DNA of 64,000 nt, from assembly GCA_035632055.1 (NCBI GenBank), contig DASQHO010000047.1, forward strand, positions 1-64,000, written 5' to 3'. The stretch's first letter is position 1; each line of letters starts with the position of its first letter. Shown piece after piece: positions 16,849 to 26,352 of the stretch. The translations under genes were made by a program, and so were the position numbers. Source of the DNA: REEB95 sp035632055 (GTDB lineage Bacteria > Pseudomonadota > Alphaproteobacteria > ATCC43930 > CGMCC-115725). The notes below the pieces were generated by a model. The model was given only the letters and a program-made list of their open reading frames with translations, was not told the DNA's origin and made no database searches.

Positions 16849-16924
16849 TGGTGAGCCCGCCGGGATTCGAACCCGGGACCCCATGATTAAAAGTCATGTG
16901 CTCTACCGGCTGAGCTACGGGCTC
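16849..16924 (-). tRNA. tRNA-Lys (anticodon UUU)
   Basis: On the minus strand the 76-nt sequence has acceptor GAGCCCG pairing with CGGGCTC, D-arm, anticodon stem CATGA/TCATG with loop CTTTTAA (anticodon TTT), and T-arm containing GGTTCGAATCC. The CCA end is encoded (16849-16851). Confidence 0.97.
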
Positions 16925-16964
16925 GCGCAATCGGGCCGGACAATAGGCGCGGCGGCGAGGCCGG

Positions 16965-17468
16965 TCAACCGAGGGCGCGGCGCGGCTCGAGGCCGCGTTC
17001 CTCGATACGGATGCGCCAAGCCAGCAACACGGCATTGAAGATCGAAAAGGCCAGCGCGATTCGCCAAGCACCAAAGACCAGCGGCAGCACGGCAATCTCG
17101 CCGGCGACGATCAGATAATTGGGATGGGCGACGAGACGGTAAGGGCCATGCCGCACCAGCGGCGCGTCGGGCACGCTGTAGACGCGCGCGGTCCAAAACG
17201 GGCCGAGGCTGGCAATCGTCCAGACGCGCAGCGCCTGAAGAACGACATAAATGGCGAGCCAGAGCCAGTTGATTTCAACGCCCCACGGCACCAAGACAAC
17301 AAGCGCAAACAGCCAGGCCGCATGCAGTGCGACGAAAAGCGGATAATGTCCGGCGCCGAGTTCAATCGCGCCTCGCGCCTTAAGCCTGCGCGCATTGTGC
17401 GCCGAGTGTACGAGTTCGCCAACGCGCGCCGCCGCCACCAAGCCGACGATGAGCAACAGTGCGCTCAC
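16965..17468 (-). CDS. Isoprenylcysteine carboxyl methyltransferase (ICMT)-family membrane methyltransferase
   Basis: Polytopic membrane O-methyltransferase of the ICMT superfamily, 167 residues with about five hydrophobic segments. The C-terminal signature HGPYRLVAHPNYLIVAGE, followed by LAWRIRIEERGLE, is the SAM-binding RHPxY-type region of the family. Start GTG 17468 overlaps the stop of the upstream polyketide synthase (GTGA), so the two are co-translated. In Bacillus, a similar pair (BpsA/BpsB) makes alkylpyrones and methylates them; here the enzyme most likely O-methylates the polyketide product. It is the last gene before tRNA-Lys. Confidence 0.87.
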   Translation of the reverse strand: MSALLLIVGLVAAARVGELVHSAHNARRLKARGAIELGAGHYPLFVALHAAWLFALVVLVPWGVEINWLWLAIYVVLQALRVWTIASLGPFWTARVYSVPDAPLVRHGPYRLVAHPNYLIVAGEIAVLPLVFGAWRIALAFSIFNAVLLAWRIRIEERGLEPRRALG

Positions 17469-18508
17469 GATTCGAGAACGAGAAAGCCGGCGGTAAATCC
17501 CGGACCGAGCGCCGACATCAGCATGCGACCGCGCGCGCCGGCCTTGAGCGTGCGCTCGAGCACGAACAACACCGTCGCCGCCGACATGTTGCCGCAGTCG
17601 CGCAGCACCGCGCGTGCGTGATCGAGCGCGCCAGTGGTAAGCGTGAAGGCTTCTTCGATCGCGCTCAATACTTTGACGCCGCCGGGATGGCAGACGACGT
17701 GGTCGATGGCGTCGAGCACAAGGCCGTGACGGGCAAGAAACATGTCGGCGGCGGTGCGCAACTCGCTCCGCACGAGGGCGGGAATGTCGCGCGAGAAGAT
17801 CGCCTTGAGACCATCTTCCATCACGTCCCAACCCATGACGGCGAGGGAGTCCGGCCAAGTGTGCTCGCCGGCCGCGCCGAGGATCGGTCCGTCGCCGTCG
17901 CTCGACACGATGCCGGCCGCGGCGCCGTCGCCGAACAACGCCGTGGCGACGACGTTGCTTTTCGAACTGTCGCCGCGACGGAAACACAGAGCGCAAAGCT
18001 CGACGACCAGGAACAGGATGTTGGCGCCGGGTCTGGCGCGGGCGAGATCGGCGGCACGTGCCAAGCCGGCAACGCCGCCGGCACAGCCGAGGCCGAACAT
18101 CGGCAGGCGCGTGACGTCGGAGCGTAAACCAAGGCGATTGAGCAGCCGCGCGTCGAGGCTAGGCGTTGCGATCCCGGTGGTCGAGACTGTGACCACGGCG
18201 TCAATTTGTTTGGGCACAAGGCCAGCCGTGGCAAGTGCGCCGCGCGCCGCGCGCTCGAGCAGGCGTACAGCATTGTCGAGATAGAGCTCGTTGCGCTCAG
18301 CCCAGCCGTGCGGCCGGTCGTACCATTCGAGCGGCACACAGGAATAGCGTGCTTCGATGCCGGCATTGGCGAAAACCGGCATCAGCCGATCGAGATCGAG
18401 CGCGGCGGCACCGGCGAAATAACCGCGCGCGCGGCTTTCGATATCGGCCTGACGTAAGGCATAAGGCGGCAGCGCCGTGGACAAGGCGCGTAGGCGAGGT
18501 GCGTTCAT
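17465..18508 (-). CDS. Type III polyketide synthase (chalcone/stilbene synthase family)
   Basis: Homodimeric ketosynthase that condenses an acyl-CoA starter with malonyl-CoA extenders, giving alkylpyrones, alkylresorcinols or related phenolics. The 347-residue protein has the full catalytic triad: Cys142 in FGLGCAGGVAG, His274 in HVVCHPGGVKV and Asn307 in DCGNMSAATVLF; GFGPG-loop equivalent is ALGPGFTAGF at the C-terminus. Start ATG 18508 gives MNAPRLRALST; an upstream in-frame extension of about 22 residues looks non-native. The downstream ICMT gene overlaps by four bases, indicating a two-gene biosynthetic unit. Starter unit and product cannot be read from sequence by eye. Confidence 0.92.
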   Translation of the reverse strand: MNAPRLRALSTALPPYALRQADIESRARGYFAGAAALDLDRLMPVFANAGIEARYSCVPLEWYDRPHGWAERNELYLDNAVRLLERAARGALATAGLVPKQIDAVVTVSTTGIATPSLDARLLNRLGLRSDVTRLPMFGLGCAGGVAGLARAADLARARPGANILFLVVELCALCFRRGDSSKSNVVATALFGDGAAAGIVSSDGDGPILGAAGEHTWPDSLAVMGWDVMEDGLKAIFSRDIPALVRSELRTAADMFLARHGLVLDAIDHVVCHPGGVKVLSAIEEAFTLTTGALDHARAVLRDCGNMSAATVLFVLERTLKAGARGRMLMSALGPGFTAGFLVLES

Positions 18509-18645
18509 CACTGGCGGTAGGCTCCCTGCGTCGTTACAGTGTCGGCGCTTCTGGCCGGTGCACAGTAGAGCCATTGCGGCCGATCGTGAATCACATGTTC
18601 GCGCGTTTCATTGCCTAACTGGGACGAGTAGGGACGAGGCACGAG

Positions 18646-19362
18646 ATGGCCCGCAAAAGCCGCAAGCCGCCGCCGGAGAACGGCACTGTCAACGGCAATG
18701 GCAATAGCGTCGGCGAAAGGCTGCGCGCCTATTTCCTTGCCGGAATCCTGGTTACCGGGCCGATCGCTTTTACGCTGTGGATCACCTGGAGCATCATCGA
18801 CTTCATCGATCGGGCGGTCTCCCACCTTGTGCCGACGAGCTACAACCCCAGCACGTATTTTCCGTTCAACATTCCAGGCTTCGGCCTGGTGGTAGCGATC
18901 GTTGCGCTGACGCTCATTGGCTGGCTGACCGCGGGTTATGCCGGCCGATTGCTGTTGCGCTTGTCCGACCGGATCATGAAGCGCATGCCGGTGGTACGTG
19001 GCATCTACGGCGCCTTCAAGCAGATTTTTGAGACCGTGCTCGCCAAACGCTCGAACACGTTTCGCGAGGTTGTTTTGGTTGAATGGCCGCGCCGCGGCAT
19101 GTGGACCGTGGCTTTCGTGACGGCCCAGGGCGAGGGCGAAATCAGAGCCAACGTTGCGCCGGAGACCATCGGCTTATATGTGCCTACGACGCCCAATCCG
19201 ACTTCGGGCTACTTGGTTTATGTCTCGCGTGAAGAGATTGTGCCGCTGTCGATGTCGGTCGAAGACGGGATCAAGTTGGTGATCTCGGGCGGTATCATTA
19301 CGCCCAAGCACGCCGAGGGGTCGTTGGCTGCCAAGGTTCAGGAAATCGTCGCGCAAAAGTAA
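18646..19362 (+). CDS. DUF502 family membrane protein
   Basis: Inner-membrane protein of unknown function, 238 residues. After a Lys/Asn-rich N-terminus come two transmembrane helices (about 28-55 and 78-103), then the family signature RMPVVRGIYGAFKQIFETV, EVVLVEWPRRGMWTVAFVT and a VPTTPNPTSGYLVYV segment close to the C-terminal domain. These identify DUF502. It is convergent with recG, with only ten bases between them. Confidence 0.92.
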   Translation: MARKSRKPPPENGTVNGNGNSVGERLRAYFLAGILVTGPIAFTLWITWSIIDFIDRAVSHLVPTSYNPSTYFPFNIPGFGLVVAIVALTLIGWLTAGYAGRLLLRLSDRIMKRMPVVRGIYGAFKQIFETVLAKRSNTFREVVLVEWPRRGMWTVAFVTAQGEGEIRANVAPETIGLYVPTTPNPTSGYLVYVSREEIVPLSMSVEDGIKLVISGGIITPKHAEGSLAAKVQEIVAQK

Positions 19363-19372
19363 CCACGTTCGC

Positions 19373-21454
19373 TCAGCCAGCGCGTAGATAACGAACCGCT
19401 GCGTCGCGGGCGAAGAGATAGAGCAGGGTACGCAGCGCAACGCCGCGTGGGCTTTCGAGTTCCGCGTCACGTGCCAGCGCCAGCCGCACCTCTTCGCGCG
19501 CGATCGGAATGAGATCGGCATGCGCAGCCAAATCCGCGAGTCGGAACGCGGCAAAGCCGCTTTGCCGCGTGCCAAGTACTTCGCCGGCGCCGCGCAGCCG
19601 CAAATCTTCCTCGGCGATGCGGAAGCCGTCATCGCTTTCGCGCAGGATGGACAGGCGCTGCTTCGCGGTCTCGCTCAACGGGGGAGCGTAAAGTAACAAG
19701 CACGCCGCTGGCTGATCGCCGCGGCCGATACGGCCGCGTAGCTGATGGAGCTGCGCCAGGCCAAAGCGCTCGGCGTGTTCGATCACCATGATGGTGGCGT
19801 CGGTGACATCCACGCCGACTTCGATCACCGTCGTCGCCACCAGTAGATCGATGCCGCCGGATGCGAATTCGGCCATGGCACGATCGCGCTCCGGCCCTTT
19901 CATTCGGCCGTGCACCAATCCGACGCGATTGCCGAAGATCTGGAACAATTCGGAGAAGCGCGCTTCGGCTGCCTGCAAATCGCTGTCTTCTGACTCTTCG
20001 ATCAGCGGACAGATCCAATAAATCTTGGCGCGCTTGGCGAGCGCGCGGCGGACCGCAGCGATGACTTCGTCGAGGCGCTCGACCGGCACGGCGCTGGTCG
20101 TGGTCTTGGCACGGTTGGCCGGCTTCTCGTCCAGGCGCGATGAATCGAGGTCGCCGTAAGCCGTCATCTCGAGCGTGCGCGGGATCGGCGTCGCCGTCAT
20201 CACGAGGATGTCCACCGCGGATCCTTTGCCCGCAAGCTGGACACGCTGCTCGACGCCGAAACGGTGCTGCTCGTCGATAACCGCCAGCGCCAAATCCTTG
20301 AACGCGACGTCGTCTTGGAACAGCGCATGGGTGCCGACGGCGATCTGGATTTCGCCGGCCGCGAGACGGTCGAGGAACTCGGTCCGCGCGCGGCCTTTCT
20401 CGCGGCCCGTGAGCAGCGCGATCGCGATGCCGGAATCCTTCGCTAGGGAGGCCAACGTCGTGAAATGCTGCCGCGCCAAGATTTCGGTCGGCGCCATCAG
20501 CGCCGCCTGGCCGCCGGCCTCGACCGCGTCGCAAATCGCCAGCAGCGCGACCACCGTCTTGCCGCTGCCGACGTCGCCTTGCAGCAGCCGGTTCATGCGC
20601 GAAGGCTGCGCCATGTCGGCGGCGATCTCGCCGAGCGCGCGCCGCTGTGCGCCGGTGAGCTGAAAGGGCAGAGTGCGTTCGACACACTGGCGCAAATCAC
20701 CTTTGGCGGCGATGGAGCGGCCCGGGCGCTTGCGGCTGCGCGCACGCAGCAGCGCGATGGTCAGCTGGTTGGCGAGCAACTCGTCGTAGGCGAGCCGTTG
20801 GCGCGCCGGATGCGTCGGTAACAGATCCTCCGGTCTGGCTGGCGCATGCACGGCGGTGATTGCCGCACGCCATGTCGGCCAGCCGCGGCGCTTCATTAAT
20901 TCGGCGTCGCTCCATTCGTCGAGTTGCGGCGCACGTACCAGCGCCGCTTCGATTGCCTTGTGCACGATGCGAAGGGTCAAGCCGGCAGTCAGGCGATACA
21001 CCGGTTCGATCAGCTTCATGCTGTCGAGCGCCGCCGGATCGAGGATGTAATCCGGATGCGTCATCTGGGTTTGATTATTGAATCTTTCCACCTTGCCACT
21101 GACAATGCGGCTCGCGCCGACCGGCAATTGCCGTTCCAACCAGTCGCCTTTGACGTGAAAGAAGACGAGAAACAGCACACCGCTTACGTCGCGGCAGCGC
21201 ACACGATAGGGCTGCCGCGGATTGTGCGGCTTCTGGTGCTGCTCGACCGTAACGGTCAGGGTGGCGATGCGGCCTTCGGGTGCGTCCGCCACTTTCGGCC
21301 GAAAGCTGCGATCGACGAGATCGACCGGCAGATGCCACAGCAGATCGACGACATGCGGCCCACACAGTTTCTGGAGCAGCTTGCCCAGGCGCGGTCCAAC
21401 GCCCTTGAGATCGGTGACCTCGGCAAAAAGGGGGTTGAGGATCGCAGGCCGCAC
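19373..21454 (-). CDS. recG: ATP-dependent DNA helicase RecG
   Basis: Branch-migration helicase that regresses stalled forks and processes Holliday junctions and R-loops. The 693-residue protein has an N-terminal wedge/OB region (LKGVGPRLGKLLQKL near residues 16-30), Walker A GDVGSGKT, the DEQH box in VIDEQHRFGVEQR, motif III TATPIPRTLEM, motif VI QLRGRIGRG and the C-terminal GTRQSGFAAFRLADL. Length is normal. The start is GTG 21454, 19 bp after the stop of the amidohydrolase gene on the same strand. The sdhE-mfd pair lies a short distance away, divergent from this strand. Confidence 0.96.
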   Translation of the reverse strand: MRPAILNPLFAEVTDLKGVGPRLGKLLQKLCGPHVVDLLWHLPVDLVDRSFRPKVADAPEGRIATLTVTVEQHQKPHNPRQPYRVRCRDVSGVLFLVFFHVKGDWLERQLPVGASRIVSGKVERFNNQTQMTHPDYILDPAALDSMKLIEPVYRLTAGLTLRIVHKAIEAALVRAPQLDEWSDAELMKRRGWPTWRAAITAVHAPARPEDLLPTHPARQRLAYDELLANQLTIALLRARSRKRPGRSIAAKGDLRQCVERTLPFQLTGAQRRALGEIAADMAQPSRMNRLLQGDVGSGKTVVALLAICDAVEAGGQAALMAPTEILARQHFTTLASLAKDSGIAIALLTGREKGRARTEFLDRLAAGEIQIAVGTHALFQDDVAFKDLALAVIDEQHRFGVEQRVQLAGKGSAVDILVMTATPIPRTLEMTAYGDLDSSRLDEKPANRAKTTTSAVPVERLDEVIAAVRRALAKRAKIYWICPLIEESEDSDLQAAEARFSELFQIFGNRVGLVHGRMKGPERDRAMAEFASGGIDLLVATTVIEVGVDVTDATIMVIEHAERFGLAQLHQLRGRIGRGDQPAACLLLYAPPLSETAKQRLSILRESDDGFRIAEEDLRLRGAGEVLGTRQSGFAAFRLADLAAHADLIPIAREEVRLALARDAELESPRGVALRTLLYLFARDAAVRYLRAG

Positions 21455-21473
21455 CGCGCGCCGCCGATGCGCC

Positions 21474-22442
21474 TCAGACCTTGAGCTTCAACAGCCGCCG
21501 CGCATTGCCATTGAGCAAGGTTTCCTTGTCGGCAGCAGGCAGCGTCAACTCCTCGAGCGCCCATTTGGTGCCCGGCGGATTCGGCACGAACGGATAGTCG
21601 ACCGAGAACATAATGCGGTCGAGGCCCATCTCCTTGATGCAATAGTCGAGAGCGTTGTTGGAGAAGAAGCCGCTGGTCGTGATGTAGAAATTGCGCAGGA
21701 ATTTCTCGCGAAAGCCCTCGGCGTGCTTGCCGTCGCGCGCGAGCGCCATGTTGACACGCCAGAGCAGGAAGGGAAGTCCTTCGCCGAGGTGCCCGAGGAT
21801 GATCTTGATCTTGGGATAGGCCTCGAGCACGCCCGACAGCACCAGGCGGACGCCGAGCGTCGCGGTCTCGATGGTGAAGCCCCAGGCGGCATTGCCAAGC
21901 GAAGGATGCTTGGCGAGGTAATCCTTGAGATAGACCTCGACGACCGCCGGATGCGGCATCGCAGGGTGGAAATAAAGCGGCACGTCGAGCGCCTGAGCAC
22001 GCTCGAAGATCGGCCAGAAACGCTTGTCATCGGGAAACACGCCGTTCGATAGGCCGTGGATCATCGCGCCGACAAAGCCGAGCTTGGCAACGCAACGCTC
22101 CAACTCGTCGGCCGCGTGCTTGGCTTCGGTCGTCGTCGGCAGCGCGGCAAAGGCGCCGAAGCGCTTGGGATGCGCTTTGACCACATCGGCGAGCCGGTCG
22201 TTGACGCTGCGTGCGACTTGCAGCGCGGACTCCGCCGGCAGGCGCTGGGTCGCCGGCGCACCGAGCGACAGCACCTGATAGTCGATGCCGGCTTCGTCCA
22301 TTTCCTTGAGGCGGAGTTCGCCGAGATCGTCGAGCCGCTTGGCTAATTCCGGGTTCTTTCGGCCCTCAAGGTGCGTCAGCGCGGTGATCTGCGGGTCGTG
22401 ATAATGTTCCTCAAGCGCGACGATGTAGGGCTTGTTGGCCAT
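21474..22442 (-). CDS. Amidohydrolase-2 family protein (ACMSD/gamma-resorcylate decarboxylase-like)
   Basis: Metal-dependent TIM-barrel enzyme; close families decarboxylate aromatic or unsaturated carboxylates, or hydrolyse them. The 322-residue product starts with VALEEHYHDP (metal-site region), has LYFHPAMPHP with a conserved His, IILGHLGEGLPFLLWRVN with another, and FSVDYPFVPNP with the conserved Asp. A strong AGGGAGGA lies before ATG 22442. Its gene separates recG from sdhE-mfd and sits tightly upstream of recG, so they may share a transcript. The substrate is unknown. Confidence 0.88.
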   Translation of the reverse strand: MANKPYIVALEEHYHDPQITALTHLEGRKNPELAKRLDDLGELRLKEMDEAGIDYQVLSLGAPATQRLPAESALQVARSVNDRLADVVKAHPKRFGAFAALPTTTEAKHAADELERCVAKLGFVGAMIHGLSNGVFPDDKRFWPIFERAQALDVPLYFHPAMPHPAVVEVYLKDYLAKHPSLGNAAWGFTIETATLGVRLVLSGVLEAYPKIKIILGHLGEGLPFLLWRVNMALARDGKHAEGFREKFLRNFYITTSGFFSNNALDYCIKEMGLDRIMFSVDYPFVPNPPGTKWALEELTLPAADKETLLNGNARRLLKLKV

Positions 22443-22576
22443 CCGCGTCCTCCCTGCGCTCGCTTTCTAACAGGCGCTCCATCGGCTGTCATCCCGGCGC
22501 CGCATGGGCCGATGCGTCTTTGGTGCTTGTACGCCGCGAAATACAGCGCAATATCCCGTGCCGAGACAGCCCCGCT

Positions 22577-22843
22577 ATGGCACAGGAAGAAGACGGGGTG
22601 GAGAAGCAACGCAAGCGGCTGCTCTACCAAAGCCGCCACCGCGGCACCAAGGAAAGCGACCTCTTCCTGGGCGCTTTCGCGGACCACTATTTGCCAAATT
22701 TCGGCGTGGCCGAGCTCGCGGAGTATGAATCCATCCTCGCCGCGGACGACGATACGCTGTTCGACTGGGTCTACGGCCGCGTCAAGCCGCCGCACGACGG
22801 CGCGGTGCTGCGCCTGCTACTTGCATTCCGGTTCCACCCTTGA
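22577..22843 (+). CDS. sdhE: FAD assembly factor SdhE (DUF339)
   Basis: Small protein that promotes covalent flavinylation of succinate dehydrogenase SdhA. The 88-residue product has the family motif RGTKESDL (RGxxE), followed by the helical FLGAFADHY and YESILAADDDTLFDWVYGR segments. ATG 22577 gives a normal-length protein. Its stop is embedded in the TTG start of mfd (TTGA), so mfd translation is probably coupled to it. The sdhE-mfd order is common in alphaproteobacteria. Confidence 0.92.
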   Translation: MAQEEDGVEKQRKRLLYQSRHRGTKESDLFLGAFADHYLPNFGVAELAEYESILAADDDTLFDWVYGRVKPPHDGAVLRLLLAFRFHP

Positions 22844-25800
22844 GCACGCTCAACGCCTTTATTGACGCGCCGCCGCGCAGCGAGCGCCTCGTTCTCGCCA
22901 ACGCGCCGGAAGGCCATGATGCTTTCGTGCTTGGCGGCCTCGTTGTGCGCACCGGTCGTACCCTGATTCATGTCGGCCGCGACGACGGCCGCATGGCGCG
23001 TATGCGTTCCGCGTTGGGATTCTTTTATCCCGAGCTCGAAGTGCGGACATTCCCAGCCTGGGACTGCCTGCCGTACGATCGCGTCTCGCCCAACCCCGAG
23101 ATTGTCTCGCGGCGCATTGCGACGCTGGCCGAGTTGGCCGCTGGCCATTCCGCGCCGCAGATCGTTCTGACGACGGTCAACGCCGCGATCCAGCGCGTGC
23201 CGCCGCGCAAGCTCTTTGCCGAACGCACGCTGATTCTCGAACGCGGCAGCGATATGCCGCTCGACCGGCTCAAGAGCTTCCTCGAGCGCAACGGATACAA
23301 CCGCGCCGAGACGGTACGCGAGGCGGGCGAATATGCGGTGCGTGGCGGCCTGGTCGATCTCTACCCGTCGGGTGCGCCCGCGCCGTTGCGGCTCGACTTC
23401 TTCGGCGATCGGCTCGAGGCGATCCGCTCATTCGATCCGCTGAGTCAACGCAGTGCCGGCGCGCTCGAACGCGCCGATCTGAAGCCAATGAGCGAAGTAC
23501 TGCTCGATCAGCCGGTGATCGAGCGCTTCCGCTCGCGCTACCGGCAGGAATTCGGCACCGGCGTACAGGACGATCCGCTGTATGGATCGGTCAGCGCCGG
23601 CCGGCGGCACGCGGGCATGGAGCATTTTCTGCCGCTGTTCTATGAAAGCCTCGACACGCTCTTCGATTATTTGCCCGGCGCGGACATCGTCCTCGACCAT
23701 CAGGCGGAAGAGGTCCGCGGCGAACGGACGGTCGCTATTGCGGATTTCCATAATGCGCGCGAGACAACCCCGGTCACGCGCGGTGTACTCGGCACGGCAC
23801 CGGTCTATCGGCCTCTGCGGCCCGAACTGCTGTACCTCGGTGATAAAGAATGGTCTGAAGTGCTCGCCAGCCGCCACGTCGCGCAGCTGTCGCCATTCGC
23901 CGCGCCCGAAAGCGTTACGTCGTTCAATGCCGATGCGCGGCCGGGGCTGGATTTCAGCGCGGCGCGCGCCGATCCCAACGTCAACCTGTTCGACGCGGTG
24001 CGCCAGCAGCTCGAAGCCGAAGCCGCCGCCGGACGTCGTGCGTTGATCGTCGCCTACAGCACCGGCTCGGCCGAGCGCCTCAAGGCAGTAATGAAGGACC
24101 ACGGCATAGCCGAACCGGCTTTCGTTGAATTCTGGCAGGGCTTTCTCGATTTGCCGAAGGGACACGTCGGGCTTGGGGTGCTGCCGCTCGAACGCGGCTA
24201 CGTCGCCGGCGATGCGACGCTCGTCACCGAACAGGACATTCTCGGCGACCGTCTGGCGCGACCGGCGCGGCGGCGGACCAATCTCGACCAGTTCGTCGCC
24301 GAAGTCGCGACGCTGACACTCGGCGATCTTGTCGTCCACGCCGACCACGGCATCGGCCGTTATGATGGGCTGGTGACGCTCGAAGTCGCCGGCGCGCCGC
24401 ACGATTGCCTGCGGTTGATCTATGCCGGCGATGACAAACTGTTCGTGCCGGTCGAGAACATCGAAGTGCTTTCGCGCTATGGCTCTGAAGACGCGGCGGC
24501 GCAACTCGATCGCCTCGGCGGCGTGGCGTGGCAGTCGCGCAAGGCGCGCGTCAAAGCGCGTATTCGCGACATCGCCGGAGATCTGATCCAACTCGCGGCC
24601 GAGCGCCAGCTCAAGGAAGGCGAGGCGATGGCGACGCCCGAGGGATCATATGATGAATTCGCCGCGCGCTTTCCGTATCCCGAGACCGACGACCAGGATA
24701 AGGCGATCCGCGACACGCTCGGCGATTTATCGTCTGGCCGGCCGACCGATCGCCTAATCTGCGGTGACGTCGGCTTTGGCAAGACTGAGGTGGCGCTTCG
24801 TGCCGCCTTCATTGCGGTGATGACGGGGACGCAGGTCGCCGTCGTGGTACCAACCACCTTGCTGGCGCGCCAGCATTACCGCACCTTTGTCAACCGCTTC
24901 GCCGGTCTGCCAGTCAGGATCGAGCAACTGTCGCGCTTCGTGCCGCCAAAGCGTGCCGAGCAAATTAGGAAGGACCTGACCGAGGGCCGTATTGACATCG
25001 TCATCGGCACGCACTCGTTGCTCGGGAAAGGCGTCGGATTCCGACATCTCGGCTTGCTGGTGATTGACGAGGAACAGCATTTCGGCGTCGCGCAGAAGGA
25101 ACGGCTGAAGAAGCTCAAGGCGAACGTCCATGTCGTCACACTGACCGCAACACCGATTCCGCGCACTTTGCAGATGGCGCTCGCCGGCGTGCGCGAGATG
25201 AGCATCATCGCCACGCCGCCGATGGACCGGCTGGCGGTGCGCACCTTCGTCATGGCGTGGGATACGGTTGTGGTGCGCGAGGCGATTCTGCGCGAGCTGC
25301 ATCGCGGTGGACAGGTATTCTGCGTCGTGCCGCGCATTGCCGATATTGCCGACGTCGAGCACGAACTGAAACAGCTCGTGCCCGAGGCGCGTCTGGCGGT
25401 GGCACACGGTCAGTTGGCCCCGACGCAACTCGACAAGGTGATGACGGCCTTCGACGATGGCGCCTTCGACGTGCTGCTGTGCACCGACATCGTCGAAAGC
25501 GGGCTCGATATCCCGACCGCCAACACGTTGATCGTCCATCGCGCCGATATGTTCGGTCTGGCGCAGCTCTATCAGCTCAGGGGCCGTATCGGCCGCGGCA
25601 AGATCCGCGCCTATGCTTATCTGACGCTGCCGCCGGGCAAAGTGCTGTCGTCCACCGCCGAGCGCCGGCTCGAAGTGATGCAGACGCTCGACCAGTTGGG
25701 CGCCGGCTTCACGCTGGCAAGCCACGATCTCGACATTCGCGGTGCGGGCAATCTCTTGGGTGAGGAGCAGTCGGGCCATATTCGAGAAGTCGGCGTAGAG

Positions 25801-26349
25801 CTCTATCAACACCTATTGGAAGAGGCGATTGCGACCGCGCGCGCCGGCGGCGATCAAGCCAACGCTGAAGCCGAATGGACGCCGCAGATCGCCATCGGCA
25901 CCTCGGTGCTGATCCCCGAAAATTATGTCGCCGATCTCAATGTGCGGCTCGGCCTTTATCGCCGCATTGCCAACCTGGTCGATCGGCAGGAGATCGAGGC
26001 GTTCGCCGCCGAACTCATCGATCGTTTCGGCAAACTGCCGCACGAGGTCGAGAACCTGCTCGAGATCATCGCCATTAAGCGGCTGTGCCGCGAAGCCGGC
26101 GTCGAGAAGATCGAGGCCGGCCCCAAAGGCGCGGCGATCACCTTCCATGCCGGCAGTGTCGCCGATCCAGCGGCGCTGGTGCATTGGATCGCAAGCCAGG
26201 CGGGCAGCGCGCGGCTGCGGCCGGATCAGCGCCTGGTCATAGTGCGCGATTGGGACGACACGCGCGCGCGCATCAAGGGCGTGATTCAGTTGCTTGAAAA
26301 ATTGACGGCGATTGCCGCAGGCCCGCAACCAGTCGCCGCGCGCGGCTAA
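22840..26349 (+). CDS. mfd: Transcription-repair coupling factor Mfd
   Basis: Large SF2 translocase that removes RNA polymerase stalled at lesions and recruits UvrA. The 1169-residue protein has an N-terminal UvrB-like module (FPAWDCLPYDRVSPNPEI, residues about 68-85), the RNA-polymerase interaction domain beginning LTLGDLVVHADHGIGRY, Walker A CGDVGFGKTEVALRAAF, the DEEQH box, motif III TATPIPRTLQMAL, motif VI QLRGRIGRGK, and a C-terminal TRCF domain. The start is TTG 22840, overlapping the sdhE stop. It works in the same pathway as uvrA at the window's left edge. Confidence 0.97.
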   Translation: MSTLNAFIDAPPRSERLVLANAPEGHDAFVLGGLVVRTGRTLIHVGRDDGRMARMRSALGFFYPELEVRTFPAWDCLPYDRVSPNPEIVSRRIATLAELAAGHSAPQIVLTTVNAAIQRVPPRKLFAERTLILERGSDMPLDRLKSFLERNGYNRAETVREAGEYAVRGGLVDLYPSGAPAPLRLDFFGDRLEAIRSFDPLSQRSAGALERADLKPMSEVLLDQPVIERFRSRYRQEFGTGVQDDPLYGSVSAGRRHAGMEHFLPLFYESLDTLFDYLPGADIVLDHQAEEVRGERTVAIADFHNARETTPVTRGVLGTAPVYRPLRPELLYLGDKEWSEVLASRHVAQLSPFAAPESVTSFNADARPGLDFSAARADPNVNLFDAVRQQLEAEAAAGRRALIVAYSTGSAERLKAVMKDHGIAEPAFVEFWQGFLDLPKGHVGLGVLPLERGYVAGDATLVTEQDILGDRLARPARRRTNLDQFVAEVATLTLGDLVVHADHGIGRYDGLVTLEVAGAPHDCLRLIYAGDDKLFVPVENIEVLSRYGSEDAAAQLDRLGGVAWQSRKARVKARIRDIAGDLIQLAAERQLKEGEAMATPEGSYDEFAARFPYPETDDQDKAIRDTLGDLSSGRPTDRLICGDVGFGKTEVALRAAFIAVMTGTQVAVVVPTTLLARQHYRTFVNRFAGLPVRIEQLSRFVPPKRAEQIRKDLTEGRIDIVIGTHSLLGKGVGFRHLGLLVIDEEQHFGVAQKERLKKLKANVHVVTLTATPIPRTLQMALAGVREMSIIATPPMDRLAVRTFVMAWDTVVVREAILRELHRGGQVFCVVPRIADIADVEHELKQLVPEARLAVAHGQLAPTQLDKVMTAFDDGAFDVLLCTDIVESGLDIPTANTLIVHRADMFGLAQLYQLRGRIGRGKIRAYAYLTLPPGKVLSSTAERRLEVMQTLDQLGAGFTLASHDLDIRGAGNLLGEEQSGHIREVGVELYQHLLEEAIATARAGGDQANAEAEWTPQIAIGTSVLIPENYVADLNVRLGLYRRIANLVDRQEIEAFAAELIDRFGKLPHEVENLLEIIAIKRLCREAGVEKIEAGPKGAAITFHAGSVADPAALVHWIASQAGSARLRPDQRLVIVRDWDDTRARIKGVIQLLEKLTAIAAGPQPVAARG

Positions 26350-26352
26350 GAC

